62,410 bases of DNA, taken from positions 65,721-128,130 of the forward strand of contig JAKLJW010000008.1 of the NCBI GenBank assembly GCA_023150935.1, in the 5' to 3' direction. The stretch comes from Candidatus Binatia bacterium (GTDB lineage: Bacteria > Desulfobacterota > Binatia > HRBIN30). Below are positions 1-7,273 of this stretch, piece after piece. A model generated the notes under the pieces. The model made no database searches, was not told the DNA's origin, and saw nothing but the letters and a program-made list of their open reading frames with translations. Each line of letters begins with the position of its first letter. The stretch's first letter is position 1. The translations under genes and the position numbers were made by a program.

Positions 1-7
1 CAAGGCG

Positions 8-271
8 ATGCGGACCGGTGCGCCCCGGCCGTTTTTGGCGAGGATCGCTAAGGCGCTTCTGAATGCGGCAGGGTCGCGAGGACCTTATGGGCCCGTTGTC
101 GACGCAGCGTTGCCGGTGGCGCGGGTGGTCGTCGCCGGTAAGCCCGGGAAGCGCCGGAAAACCGGGGCCGGGCCGCGCAGTAAAGCGCGGTCGCGTTCGA
201 CTCGCGGTCGCAAGGCCCAGCTCGACCTCTTCGAAGCCGGGGACGAGGAACGAAGAGGGAGCCGTCGATGA
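8..271 (+). CDS. Small basic hypothetical protein, possibly 5'-partial
   Basis: The reading frame stays open to the window edge, so the true start may lie outside and this may be only the C-terminal part. The visible 87 residues are rich in Arg, Lys and Ala, with a very basic middle and a short acidic LDLFEAGDEE stretch near the end. The stop overlaps the start of the J-domain gene in an ATGA arrangement, which suggests translational coupling and is the main reason to believe it is coding. I recognise no family. Confidence 0.35.
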   Translation: MRTGAPRPFLARIAKALLNAAGSRGPYGPVVDAALPVARVVVAGKPGKRRKTGAGPRSKARSRSTRGRKAQLDLFEAGDEERRGSRR

Positions 272-645
272 AGCAGGAAACCGGCCCGGGCGATCCGTTT
301 GCGGCCCTGGACCTGGTGCCGACTCTCGACCTCGCGCAGGTCAAGCGCGCCTACTTCGCGGCCTTGCAGCGGCATCCGCCGCATACCGACCCGGCCGGCT
401 TCCGCCGGGTTCGGGACGCCTACGAGGCGCTTTCGAGCCCCGCAGCGCTGGCACGGGCATTCGCAAACCGCCCCATGGACTTCGAGGCCGAGTTGCACCG
501 TTGGGACCAGCGGTTCGCCGCGCGAATCGCGACGGCGGTGCAAACCCAGGCCAAGATCCACGGACGGGCGGATGCCACGCGGCGGTTCGTGGAGAGCTTG
601 TCGACGCGGACGCTCGCTCAAATCGCGGCGGCCGATCGTGCTTGA
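268..645 (+). CDS. J-domain (DnaJ-like) protein, short form
   Basis: This 125-residue protein is almost entirely a J-domain (residues about 9-60): DPFAALDL at the start of helix I, then VKRAYFAALQRHPP, then FRRVRDAYEAL. J-domains stimulate Hsp70 ATPase through an HPD loop; here the loop reads HPP followed by HTDPAGF. From memory, a bacterial subfamily of short J-proteins carries HPP in this loop, so it may be normal for the subfamily rather than a lesion. No zinc-finger or C-terminal substrate-binding domain is present. Its start overlaps the upstream stop by four bases (ATGA). The J-fold call is fairly sure; the Hsp70 partner is unknown. Confidence 0.72.
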   Translation: MKQETGPGDPFAALDLVPTLDLAQVKRAYFAALQRHPPHTDPAGFRRVRDAYEALSSPAALARAFANRPMDFEAELHRWDQRFAARIATAVQTQAKIHGRADATRRFVESLSTRTLAQIAAADRA

Positions 646-749
646 ACGAGACCGCGCGCGCAAGCGGCGCGGGGAGTAACGAGAGCACCGGACATCCGGC
701 CGACGGCCGTACGATCGGAGCCAGTGACTAAGTACTCCGGTTCATTAAT

Positions 750-905
750 TCGGCAGCGTATTCCGTTCGCCCCGAGTAGCACCATCTTTCCGGCGGCGTA
801 TCGAGGGGCGGGGCCGCAAAGCCGCCCGCCAGGCTGCCCCTCGATACGCCCCTGAGAAAACGGGGCTACTCGGGGCGAACGGAAAGCGTCGTACGGAATA
901 CGTCG
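750..905. repeat. Dispersed inverted-repeat element, family R1 copy 1
   Basis: This noncoding block between the J-domain gene and the methyltransferase has two nested inverted repeats. The outer arms are CGTTCGCCCCGAGTAGC (about 766-782) and its reverse complement near 865-882. The inner arms are CGTATCGAGGGGC and GCCCCTCGATACG. A related, rearranged copy lies at 4255-4402. The long two-armed hairpin and the absence of any ORF suggest a REP or MITE-like element. It accounts for most of the 325-bp gap. Confidence 0.6.
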
Positions 906-970
906 CCGTAATTGTGCCCATCACTACTAAGGTGTCCGCGCCGGCAACGAGTCCAGGGAGGGTCCGAACG

Positions 971-1609
971 ATGGCAGAGCGATCGAGGCGTTTCATCCCC
1001 GCGGCGGGGCTCGACTGGCTGCTTCCGCTGTACGATCCGCTGCTGCGGCTGGTCGGAATCGAGCGGGCGCGGCTCGCGCTGGTCGAGCAGGCCGCGATCG
1101 CTCCCGGCGACCGCGTTCTCGACATCGGATGCGGGACCGGAAGCCTCTCGCTCGCGATCGCGAGGGCGCGCCCGGGCGCGAAGGTCACGGGCCTTGACCC
1201 GGACGCGAAGGCGCTCGCCCGCGCCGAGCGTAGGGCCGCACGCGAAGGGTTTTCGGTGCGCTTCGACCGCGGGTTCGGCGACGAGCTACCGTATCCCGAC
1301 GCCTCCTTCGAGCGGGTCGTCTCGTCGCTCGTGCTCCATCACCTCACGTCGGACGAGAAGCGAAAGACGCTCGCCGAGGCCCGGCGCGCGCTCGTAACCG
1401 GCGGCGAGCTGCACGTCCTCGATTTCGGCGGCGGGCAGGAGCGTGCCGATGGCCTCCTCGCTCGCTGGCTCCATCACGCCGACCACCTGCACGACAACTT
1501 CGGCGGCCGCCTCGCCGTGCTGATGCGAGAGGCGGGCTTCGCGCAAGCCGCCGAGGTCGGCCACCGCGCGATGCTTTTCGGGCGCCTCGCATACTACCGT
1601 GCGGTCTAG
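971..1609 (+). CDS. Class I SAM-dependent methyltransferase
   Basis: A 212-residue Rossmann-fold methyltransferase. Motif I is VLDIGCGTGSLSLAIA (about residues 50-65). An acidic residue ends strand 2 in GLDPDAKAL, and a post-motif region reads FERVVSSLVLHHLTSDEK, with the LHHL typical of UbiE-like small-molecule methyltransferases. I chose the ATG at 971 because AGGGAGGG lies nine bases upstream; the open frame to 914 lacks a ribosome site. The substrate cannot be read from the sequence. It is monocistronic, with repeat elements on both sides. Confidence 0.85.
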   Translation: MAERSRRFIPAAGLDWLLPLYDPLLRLVGIERARLALVEQAAIAPGDRVLDIGCGTGSLSLAIARARPGAKVTGLDPDAKALARAERRAAREGFSVRFDRGFGDELPYPDASFERVVSSLVLHHLTSDEKRKTLAEARRALVTGGELHVLDFGGGQERADGLLARWLHHADHLHDNFGGRLAVLMREAGFAQAAEVGHRAMLFGRLAYYRAV

Positions 1610-1697
1610 CAGCCTGTTGAAAAAGTTGACGCTCATGCTTCGACGAGCATAGCGCGGGCTGGCGCCCGCAACCCACGGCCTGTTCAGCCATGCCTTT

Positions 1698-1765
1698 GGG
1701 GAGGGCGAGGCTGCGGCCGAGCCGTCGTCAGACCGTCGCGCCTCGGCCGGAGCCTCGCCCTCCCC
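1698..1765. repeat. 24-nt-stem hairpin downstream of the methyltransferase
   Basis: Arms 1698-1721 and 1742-1765 are reverse complements with one mismatch, separated by 20 bases. It begins about 90 bases after the methyltransferase stop. It could act as a terminator, but the arms are longer than usual and no T-tract follows, so an interspersed hairpin repeat is equally likely. Together with the repeat at 1836-1911 it fills most of the 319-bp gap between the methyltransferase and the PIN gene. Confidence 0.5.
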
Positions 1766-1835
1766 ATCCGATTTCTTCGCGCCGTGCGCGCAAACTCGGA
1801 GATCGTAAGACAGCATGAAGTGAATTCGAGCGCCT

Positions 1836-1911
1836 GCCAGGGAGCGGGCGGGACGCCCGCGTTCCCAGGGAGGCGTATCAAGGCTCCGTCGGCGACTTCG
1901 AGGCCTCGGGG
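1836..1911 (+). repeat. Dispersed intergenic repeat, family R2 copy 1
   Basis: The block contains GCGGGCGGGACGCCCGCG followed by TTCCCAGGGAGGCG and a TATCAAGGCTCCGTC tail. A near-identical copy lies in the opposite orientation at 22691-22760, and the tail alone recurs at 4372-4402. It is noncoding and internally palindromic, consistent with a mobile or REP-like repeat of this genome. Confidence 0.65.
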
Positions 1912-1928
1912 GCGGAGCCGAGGGTCTC

Positions 1929-2291
1929 CTACCGTGCCAGCGGAACCCGCCGCGATTTCCGAATCGCCCGGTCTCGCGTCACCAGCGGGACGCGGTGCAC
2001 AAGGCTGGTGGCAGCGATCAGCTCATCCGCCGGATCGCTGCGGAAATCGAGTTCGCGCACGGCGCGGCAGATGTCGAGCGTGATGGGCCAGGTGTGAACG
2101 CGCGACAGTACGCGGCTCAGCTCGACATCGTCCAGGTCGACCTCGACGCGACCGAGCTGCGCAAGCTTGGCGACTTCCCACAGCACGATGGCAGAAATGC
2201 TCCAGGAGTCGCCCTTGAGGAGCTTCGCTTCCTTCGGCGTCAACTCGCCTACGAGGGCGTGCAGCAGGATGTGCGTGTCAAGATTGAGCAT
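1929..2291 (-). CDS. PIN-domain toxin, VapC-like
   Basis: A 120-residue PIN-domain protein, the usual size for VapC-type ribonuclease toxins. The metal-binding acidic residues are visible: Asp at LNLDTHILL near the N-terminus, Glu in VLWEVAKL, and the Asp pair in RSDPADELIAATSL and VTRDRAI. Family members cleave tRNA or rRNA when freed from their antitoxin. Its start lies inside the 3' end of the antitoxin gene (14-bp overlap), the standard antitoxin-first order. The specific RNA target cannot be inferred. Confidence 0.85.
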   Translation of the reverse strand: MLNLDTHILLHALVGELTPKEAKLLKGDSWSISAIVLWEVAKLAQLGRVEVDLDDVELSRVLSRVHTWPITLDICRAVRELDFRSDPADELIAATSLVHRVPLVTRDRAIRKSRRVPLAR

Positions 2292-2496
2292 CCCAGCGAG
2301 TCCCGGTCGAGAGGATGTCTCCCTTGATCGCGAGCTTCCCCCGGAGACTGCCGATCAGCGCCGCCGAGTCGGTGTCCGCCGGAACCAGCCTGGCGATGGC
2401 CCGTCCGTGCTTGGTGATCACGATCCCCTCCGGCGTCAGCCGGTCGAGAATCGCCAGACACTCTTGTTTGAACTTCGCGGCGCCGATTTGCTTCAT
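2278..2496 (-). CDS. Phd/YefM-type antitoxin
   Basis: A 72-residue protein with the Phd/YefM N-terminal pattern MKQIGAAKFKQECLAILD, then GIVITKHGRAIARLVP, the DNA-binding dimer fold that also autorepresses the operon. The C-terminal tail (GSLRGKLAIKGDILS) is the usual toxin-neutralising segment. A GGAGG site lies just upstream of the ATG at 2496. It overlaps the PIN toxin start by 14 bases, so the two form a standard antitoxin-toxin operon. Confidence 0.85.
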   Translation of the reverse strand: MKQIGAAKFKQECLAILDRLTPEGIVITKHGRAIARLVPADTDSAALIGSLRGKLAIKGDILSTGTRWDAQS

Positions 2497-2752
2497 GCCT
2501 CCGTCTAGCACTGGACAGAAAATGTGTCCACTCGGTGCGGTTCTGCGGGCTCCGGAGTCGACGCGCGCGAGTGTCGCTTCGGCCTGCGCATCGCGAGTGC
2601 TCGAAAATGCCGTGGACGGTTCCGATCGGGGCGCGGCATCGGCATCGGAGCGCCGCGCGCCGTCGCGGCGCCGGCTGGCGAGCCCGGGCGTTAAGGACAG
2701 GCCGCCCCCCGCGTGTACCGCCGTGCCGCGATGGTGTACAAACCGTTCCACC

Positions 2753-3316
2753 GTGACGGCTCCGACGTACAGGCTGGCGGTTGGCGCTGCATACATCGAT
2801 CTGGTGTGCGGCGACATCACGCGCCAGGACACCGACGCGATCGTCAATGCGGCGAACCGGTCGTTGCTCGGCGGGGGCGGCGTCGACGGTGCCATCCATC
2901 GCGCTGGCGGGCCGGCCATCCTGGCGGAGTGCCGGCGTCTGGGCGGGTGCGAGACCGGCGACGCGAAGATCACCACCGGGGGGCAGCTTGCGGCGCGGCA
3001 CGTGATCCACGCCGTCGGCCCCGTGTACCGCAACGGTCGTCAGCGGGAGGCGGAGTTGTTGGCGAGCGCCTACCGCCGCAGCCTGGAAGTCGCCGCGGCG
3101 CACGGCCTGGGCAGTGTGGCGTTTCCGTCCATCGGCACGGGAGCCTACCGATTCCCGATCGACGCCGCGGCGGCGATCGCCGTGTGCACCGTGGTCGACA
3201 CGCTGCCCTCGTGCCCGTCGATCTCTCTGACCCGCTTCGTGCTGTTTACGCAGAGCGACCTTGCGATCTATGCGGTTGCGCTGGCCGGCTGCGGTGCCCC
3301 GACCGCAAGCGAGTAG
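2753..3316 (+). CDS. Macro-domain protein (ADP-ribose binding/deacetylase type)
   Basis: A single-domain macro protein of about 187 residues. Visible motifs are DLVCGDIT, DAIVNAANRSLLGGGGVDGA, a TTGGQLAARHVIHAVGP strand and SIGTGAYRFP, which match the ADP-ribose-binding loops of the YmdB/MacroD-like group. Members hydrolyse ADP-ribose esters or O-acetyl-ADP-ribose. I chose the GTG at 2753, just ahead of the domain; an in-frame GTG at 2723 is possible, and no clear ribosome site decides. It runs divergently from the Phd/PIN pair. Confidence 0.82.
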   Translation: MTAPTYRLAVGAAYIDLVCGDITRQDTDAIVNAANRSLLGGGGVDGAIHRAGGPAILAECRRLGGCETGDAKITTGGQLAARHVIHAVGPVYRNGRQREAELLASAYRRSLEVAAAHGLGSVAFPSIGTGAYRFPIDAAAAIAVCTVVDTLPSCPSISLTRFVLFTQSDLAIYAVALAGCGAPTASE

Positions 3317-3337
3317 ACGCCCCTTGCTGCCGCCGTC

Positions 3338-3690
3338 ATGACCGACGTCGCACCTGAGCAGATGCAGCTTCTGTACGACGTCAGCCGGTCGCTGCACTCG
3401 CTGATGGACCTGAAGCAGTTGCTGGCACGAGTCGTCGATCAGACCAAGGAGCTGCTCGACGCCGAAGGCTGCTCGGTGGTTCGGTCCGGCCGGTCGGGCC
3501 GCTGCGGCAGGCCCGACGGGCCTTCGAAAAGGAACATCTGAGCCGCGATCGCCAGATGCACAGCGGCAACGTCTCCCGGGCCGCCAGGGTCCTTGGAATC
3601 AGTCGCGTAGCCCTCCAGAAGAAGATGAAAAGCCTCGGGTTGCGGACACCTGCGATTCCCCCCGCCCCGCCGGCAGCCGCAAAAAACTGA
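3338..3690 (+). pseudogene. Decayed sigma-54 activator: GAF N-terminus and Fis-type HTH C-terminus, AAA+ core missing
   Basis: The first 50 or so codons from ATG 3338 read as the start of a GAF sensor (LLYDVSRSLHSLMDLKQLL, then LLDAEGCSVV) and stop at 3541 in missense sequence. From 3499, in another frame, comes a clear NtrC-family C-terminus: QARRAFEKEHL, then GNVSRAARVLGISRVALQKK, ending at TGA 3688-3690. The whole central AAA+ ATPase (about 240 residues in intact relatives) is absent and the frames disagree. This is best read as a relic left by an internal deletion plus frameshift. Confidence 0.75.
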
Positions 3691-4039
3691 CGCAGCGGCG
3701 GTATTTTACGGCTGGACCCGGAAGCCGTCCGCCGGTACCGAGCGGTTTCTCCGGCGGGAAGACATCTGCCATCGGTGGGCGGGTGATATGGCGTCATCTT
3801 TGCAGTGGTAAGCGCCGAGGAGATGATGTGCAGGCACGGCTGGGCCATGACCATGCAGATCACGCCGCCGATCCGGGCGGCCGTTGACCTGGTCCCGGCG
3901 CCAGTCGTGTCGGCTCCGGCCGCTGGCGATAACTGCGATCGCCGGGCGTGAGCCGATGGCGTCATCGAGTAGACGGGGGTTCGCCGGGTGATGGACTGAA
4001 GGGTTGGGTTGGCCGATCGAGGGAGGAGGTAAGGTGGAG
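3691..4039. other. Intergenic region without a recognised gene
   Basis: About 350 bases between the relic activator and the small membrane-peptide gene. I see no convincing ORF, RNA gene or strong hairpin. It may be decayed sequence belonging to the relic locus. Confidence 0.4.
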
Positions 4040-4171
4040 ATGATGGGATTCGAGGCCTTGGCGGTGGTGGCGGTCCAGGTAGTAATCTTAGTCGTGGGAA
4101 TGATGGTCTTCGTGCCCCACGGGGACCGCGTTGACGGGGAGAGTCGAAGCGACCGGCGCGCCGCAGGTTAG
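4040..4171 (+). CDS. 43-residue single-span membrane peptide (small ORF)
   Basis: The ATG at 4040 follows AGGAGGT (4024-4030) by nine bases, one of the best ribosome sites in the window. The peptide starts MMGFEAL, continues as one hydrophobic helix of about 20 residues (AVVAVQVVILVVGMMVFV), and ends in a charged tail (HGDRVDGESRSDRR). The shape is that of a small inner-membrane protein with a charged tail; I know no family for it. It stands alone between the relic activator and a repeat element, and its function is unknown. Confidence 0.5.
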   Translation: MMGFEALAVVAVQVVILVVGMMVFVPHGDRVDGESRSDRRAAG

Positions 4172-4254
4172 CCGCCACGCCGGTTAGTCCGAGAGGCCGG
4201 TCACGGGCGCGCGTCTCGTGCGAACCCGGCAGAGCCACTCGAAATCGTTCACCA

Positions 4255-4402
4255 AGGGCGGTGCGCCCCGCGATACACGGCCCGCAAGGCGCGGGCCGTT
4301 ACTCGGGGCGAACGGTTTTCAGGCATTACGGAACCTGGATTCCGTTTGGGCCGAGTAGCCGCCTTCTTCTGGCGTATCGAGGCTCCGTCAGCGACTTCGA
4401 GA
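4255..4402. repeat. Dispersed repeat element, family R1 copy 2 with an R2 tail
   Basis: Shares TACTCGGGGCGAACGG (about 4302-4317), an inverted partner CCGTTTGGGCCGAGTAGC (about 4345-4362) and GGCGTATCGAGG with the element at 750-905. It ends in the CTCCGTCAGCGACTTCGAG tail seen in family R2. It is noncoding and fills most of the gap before the acyl-CoA cluster. Confidence 0.55.
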
Positions 4403-4428
4403 CATGGCGAACCCGCGGGGGGATGGGT

Positions 4429-4456
4429 TTGACGTAACCTCGCCTTGTTGTACATA
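4429..4456 (+). promoter_or_regulatory. Sigma-70-type promoter of the acyl-CoA degradation cluster
   Basis: TTGACG (4429-4434) and TACATA (4451-4456) are spaced by 16 bases, a good vegetative-type match in otherwise GC-rich DNA. Transcription would begin near 4463, leaving a leader of about 24 bases with GGAGG before the ATG at 4487. No operator was identified. Confidence 0.55.
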
Positions 4457-4486
4457 GGGACGCTGCTCAGTCCTCGGAGGTTTCCC

Positions 4487-5641
4487 ATGTACACACCCGG
4501 CGAAGACGTTTACGGCACCTCGGAACACAATGCCTTTCGCGAGACGGTGCGCAAGTTCGTGCAGACGGAGCTTGTTCCCCGGGCGCGGGAGTTCGACGAC
4601 ATGGGTCGCATCGACAAGTCGCTCTATCGCAAGATGGGCGAACTCGGCTTCCTGGGCATCCGCTACGATCCGAATTACGGCGGCCTCGGGCTCGACTACT
4701 CGTACCAGGCGATTTTCCTGGAGGAGCTCGCACTGGGCGACAACGCCGGTGTGTGCATGGGCATCAGCGTGCAGACCGACATGGCGACGCCGGCCCTGGC
4801 GCGCTTCGGCAGCGAGGAGCTGAAGCGCAAGTACCTGATACCGGCCATCCGCGGCGAGCACGTTGCCGCCATCGCGGTCACCGAGCCGGGCGCGGGCTCG
4901 GACGTCGCCCGCATCAAGACGCGGGCGGTCCGCGACGGCGACCACTGGGTCATCAACGGCTCGAAGATGTACATTACCAATGCGGCAACGGCCGACTGGC
5001 TGTGCCTGCTGGCGGTGACGGATCCGGAAGCCGGCTACGGCGGCTACTCGCAGATCATCGTCCCGACCGACACGCCGGGTTTCTCTTTTCAACTGCTCGA
5101 CAAGATCGGCAATCGCGGTTCGGATACCGGCCTGCTGTTCTTCGACGACGTGCGCGTGCCGGTTTCCAACACCATCGGCGACGCACAGCGGGGCTTTCAG
5201 CAGCAAATGATGCAGTTCCAGGACGAGCGTATGGTACCGGTGGTGACGGCGCACGTCGCGGCCCGGCAGCTATGGAACCTCACGCTGAAGTACTGCCAGG
5301 ACAGGGTGGCGTTCGGCAAGCCGCTGTCGAAGATGCAGGTCAACCAACACAAGTTCGTCGACATGCTGATTCAGATCACGGCCGCGCAGGAGTTGGCGTA
5401 CCGCTGCATCCGCCAGATGGTGCGCGGCGAGGACGCGACTCTGGACATCTCGATGGCGAAGATCTTCTGCACCAATGTGCAGTTCGACGTCGCCAACACC
5501 TGCGTTCAGCTCTGGGGCGGCGCCGGGTACATCCGGGACAACGCCGTCGCCCGGGCTTTCGTGGACGCCCGTCTCGCCATGATCGGCGGCGGCGCCGACG
5601 AAGTCATGAAACAGGTCGTCGCCAAGATGCTGCAGATCTAG
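4487..5641 (+). CDS. Acyl-CoA dehydrogenase (isovaleryl/citronellyl-CoA type)
   Basis: A 384-residue FAD-dependent acyl-CoA dehydrogenase introducing the alpha-beta double bond. Visible family motifs are AVTEPGAGSDVA, VINGSKMYITNA, FDDVRVP, DRVAFGKPLSKMQ and a C-terminal QLWGGAGYIRD segment. Glu247 sits in FQDERMV, where isovaleryl- and long-chain dehydrogenases carry their catalytic base. The alternative base position near the C-terminus holds Asp351 instead of Glu. GGAGG precedes the chosen ATG. It leads a run with carboxylase, hydratase and AtuA genes, so a branched or terpenoid acyl-CoA substrate (AtuD- or LiuA-like) is likely. The exact substrate is unknown. Confidence 0.9.
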   Translation: MYTPGEDVYGTSEHNAFRETVRKFVQTELVPRAREFDDMGRIDKSLYRKMGELGFLGIRYDPNYGGLGLDYSYQAIFLEELALGDNAGVCMGISVQTDMATPALARFGSEELKRKYLIPAIRGEHVAAIAVTEPGAGSDVARIKTRAVRDGDHWVINGSKMYITNAATADWLCLLAVTDPEAGYGGYSQIIVPTDTPGFSFQLLDKIGNRGSDTGLLFFDDVRVPVSNTIGDAQRGFQQQMMQFQDERMVPVVTAHVAARQLWNLTLKYCQDRVAFGKPLSKMQVNQHKFVDMLIQITAAQELAYRCIRQMVRGEDATLDISMAKIFCTNVQFDVANTCVQLWGGAGYIRDNAVARAFVDARLAMIGGGADEVMKQVVAKMLQI

Positions 5642-5677
5642 CGCGCTGCCCTGCCCTTCCACGAAACCACCGGCGCC

Positions 5678-7273
5678 ATGCACGTCCTGCCTACCCGCGT
5701 CGACACGCGTTCCGAAAGCTACCGGGCCAACTACGCGGCGATGGCGGAGCAGATCCGCTTCCTTGAGGCGCAGCTCGCCCTGGCCCGCGCCGGTGGGGGC
5801 GACAAGTATGTCGCGCGCCACCGCGCCCGCGGCAAGCTTCTGCCACGCGAACGTATCGAGTTGCTGCTCGATCGTGACGCGCCGTTTCTCGAGCTGTCGC
5901 CGCTGGCGGCGTGGGGCACGGAGTACTCCCTCGGCGCGGGCGTCGTTACGGGAATCGGTGTGGTCAGCGGGGTCGAATGCGTCATCAACGCGAACGATCC
6001 GACCGTGAAGGGTGGGGCCACCAATCCGATTACCCTCGACAAGACCTTTCGCGCCATGCAAATCGCGGCTCACAACCGCCTGCCGCTGATCAACCTGACC
6101 GAATCGGCCGGCGCCGATCTGCCGCACCAGGCGAAGATATTCGTGCCCGGCGGCGCCATGTTCAAGGAGCTGACCCGGCGTTCGGCGGAACGCATCCCGA
6201 CCATTTGCCTGGTATTCGGCAGTTCGACCGCCGGCGGCGCCTACGTCCCCGGCATGTCCGACTACGTGGTCATGGTCAAGGGCGGCGCCAAGGTGTTTCT
6301 CGCCGGTCCGCCGCTGGTCAAGATGGCCACCAACGAGGACACCGACGAGGAGTCGCTCGGCGGCGCGGAGATGCACAGCCGCGTATCCGGCGTCTCGGAT
6401 TACCTCGCCGAAGACGAGTTGGACGCCATCCGCCTGGGTCGGGAAATTGTCGCGCACCTCAATTGGCGCAAGCTCGGCCATGCAAAGACGGTCAGCCCCG
6501 AGGAGCCGCACTACGATCCCGACGAGTTACTCGGCATCGCCTCGGTCGACGTTCGCAAGCCCTTCGAGGTGAGGGAGATCGTCGCCCGCCTGCTTGACGG
6601 GTCCCGGTTCGAGGAATTCAAACCCACCTATGGAACCACGCTGGTCACCGGCTGGGGATACCTGCACGGGTATCCGATCGGAGTCCTGGCGAACAACGGC
6701 ATCCTGTTCTCCGACTCGTCGGAAAAGGGTGCCCAGTTCATCCAGCTCTGCAACCGCATCGACGTACCGCTGCTGTTCCTGCAGAACATCACCGGGTTCA
6801 TGGTGGGAACCCAGTACGAGCAGGGGGGCATCATCAAGGACGGCGCGAAGCTGATCAACGCGGTCTCCAATTCCGCGGTACCGATGCTGACGATGATGAT
6901 CGGAAGCTCGTACGGGGCCGGGAACTACGGCATGTGCGGGCGCGCCTACGATCCGCGTTTTCTGTTCACGTGGCCCAACCACCGCATCGCCGTGATGGGT
7001 CCCGAACAACTCGCCGGCGTGCTGTCGATCGTACGACGCCAGGCCGCCGAACGTACCGGCGCGACTTATAACGAGGAGGAAGACCGCGCGGTCCGCCAGA
7101 TGGTCATCCAGCAAATCGATTCCGAGTCGAACGCTTTCTACGCTACGGCGCGGCTCTGGGACGACGGCGTCATCGACCCGCGCGAGACGCGCACCGTGCT
7201 GGCGATCGCGTTGAGCGCCACGTTCAACAACGTCGTCCGCGGCAGCGACGCCTTCGGCGTCTTCCGCATGTGA
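5678..7273 (+). CDS. Acyl-CoA carboxylase carboxyltransferase (beta) subunit, MCC/GCC type
   Basis: At 531 residues it matches the length of 3-methylcrotonyl-CoA and geranyl-CoA carboxylase beta chains. It transfers CO2 from carboxybiotin to the gamma carbon of an alpha-beta unsaturated acyl-CoA. Seen are RERIELLLD, the oxyanion-hole [33 protein letters not shown], and a C-terminal half with [16 protein letters not shown] and [18 protein letters not shown]. It starts 37 bases after the dehydrogenase, and its stop overlaps the start of the biotin carboxylase subunit. LiuB- and AtuC-type enzymes cannot be separated by eye. Confidence 0.92.
   Translation: MHVLPTRVDTRSESYRANYAAMAEQIRFLEAQLALARAGGGDKYVARHRARGKLLPRERIELLLDRDAPFLELSPLAAWGTEYSLGAGVVTGIGVVSGVECVINANDPTVKGGATNPITLDKTFRAMQIAAHNRLPLINLTESAGADLPHQAKIFVPGGAMFKELTRRSAERIPTICLVFGSSTAGGAYVPGMSDYVVMVKGGAKVFLAGPPLVKMATNEDTDEESLGGAEMHSRVSGVSDYLAEDELDAIRLGREIVAHLNWRKLGHAKTVSPEEPHYDPDELLGIASVDVRKPFEVREIVARLLDGSRFEEFKPTYGTTLVTGWGYLHGYPIGVLANNGILFSDSSEKGAQFIQLCNRIDVPLLFLQNITGFMVGTQYEQGGIIKDGAKLINAVSNSAVPMLTMMIGSSYGAGNYGMCGRAYDPRFLFTWPNHRIAVMGPEQLAGVLSIVRRQAAERTGATYNEEEDRAVRQMVIQQIDSESNAFYATARLWDDGVIDPRETRTVLAIALSATFNNVVRGSDAFGVFRM

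Noticed and set aside
268..645. Inactivating HPD to HPP change in the J-domain
   Set aside because: As I recall, a subfamily of short bacterial J-proteins carries HPP here, so it is not taken as a lesion.
1929..3316. DarTG-type ADP-ribosylation toxin system
   Set aside because: The macro domain is present, but no DarT-like ADP-ribosyltransferase is; the neighbouring toxin is a PIN nuclease with its own Phd antitoxin.
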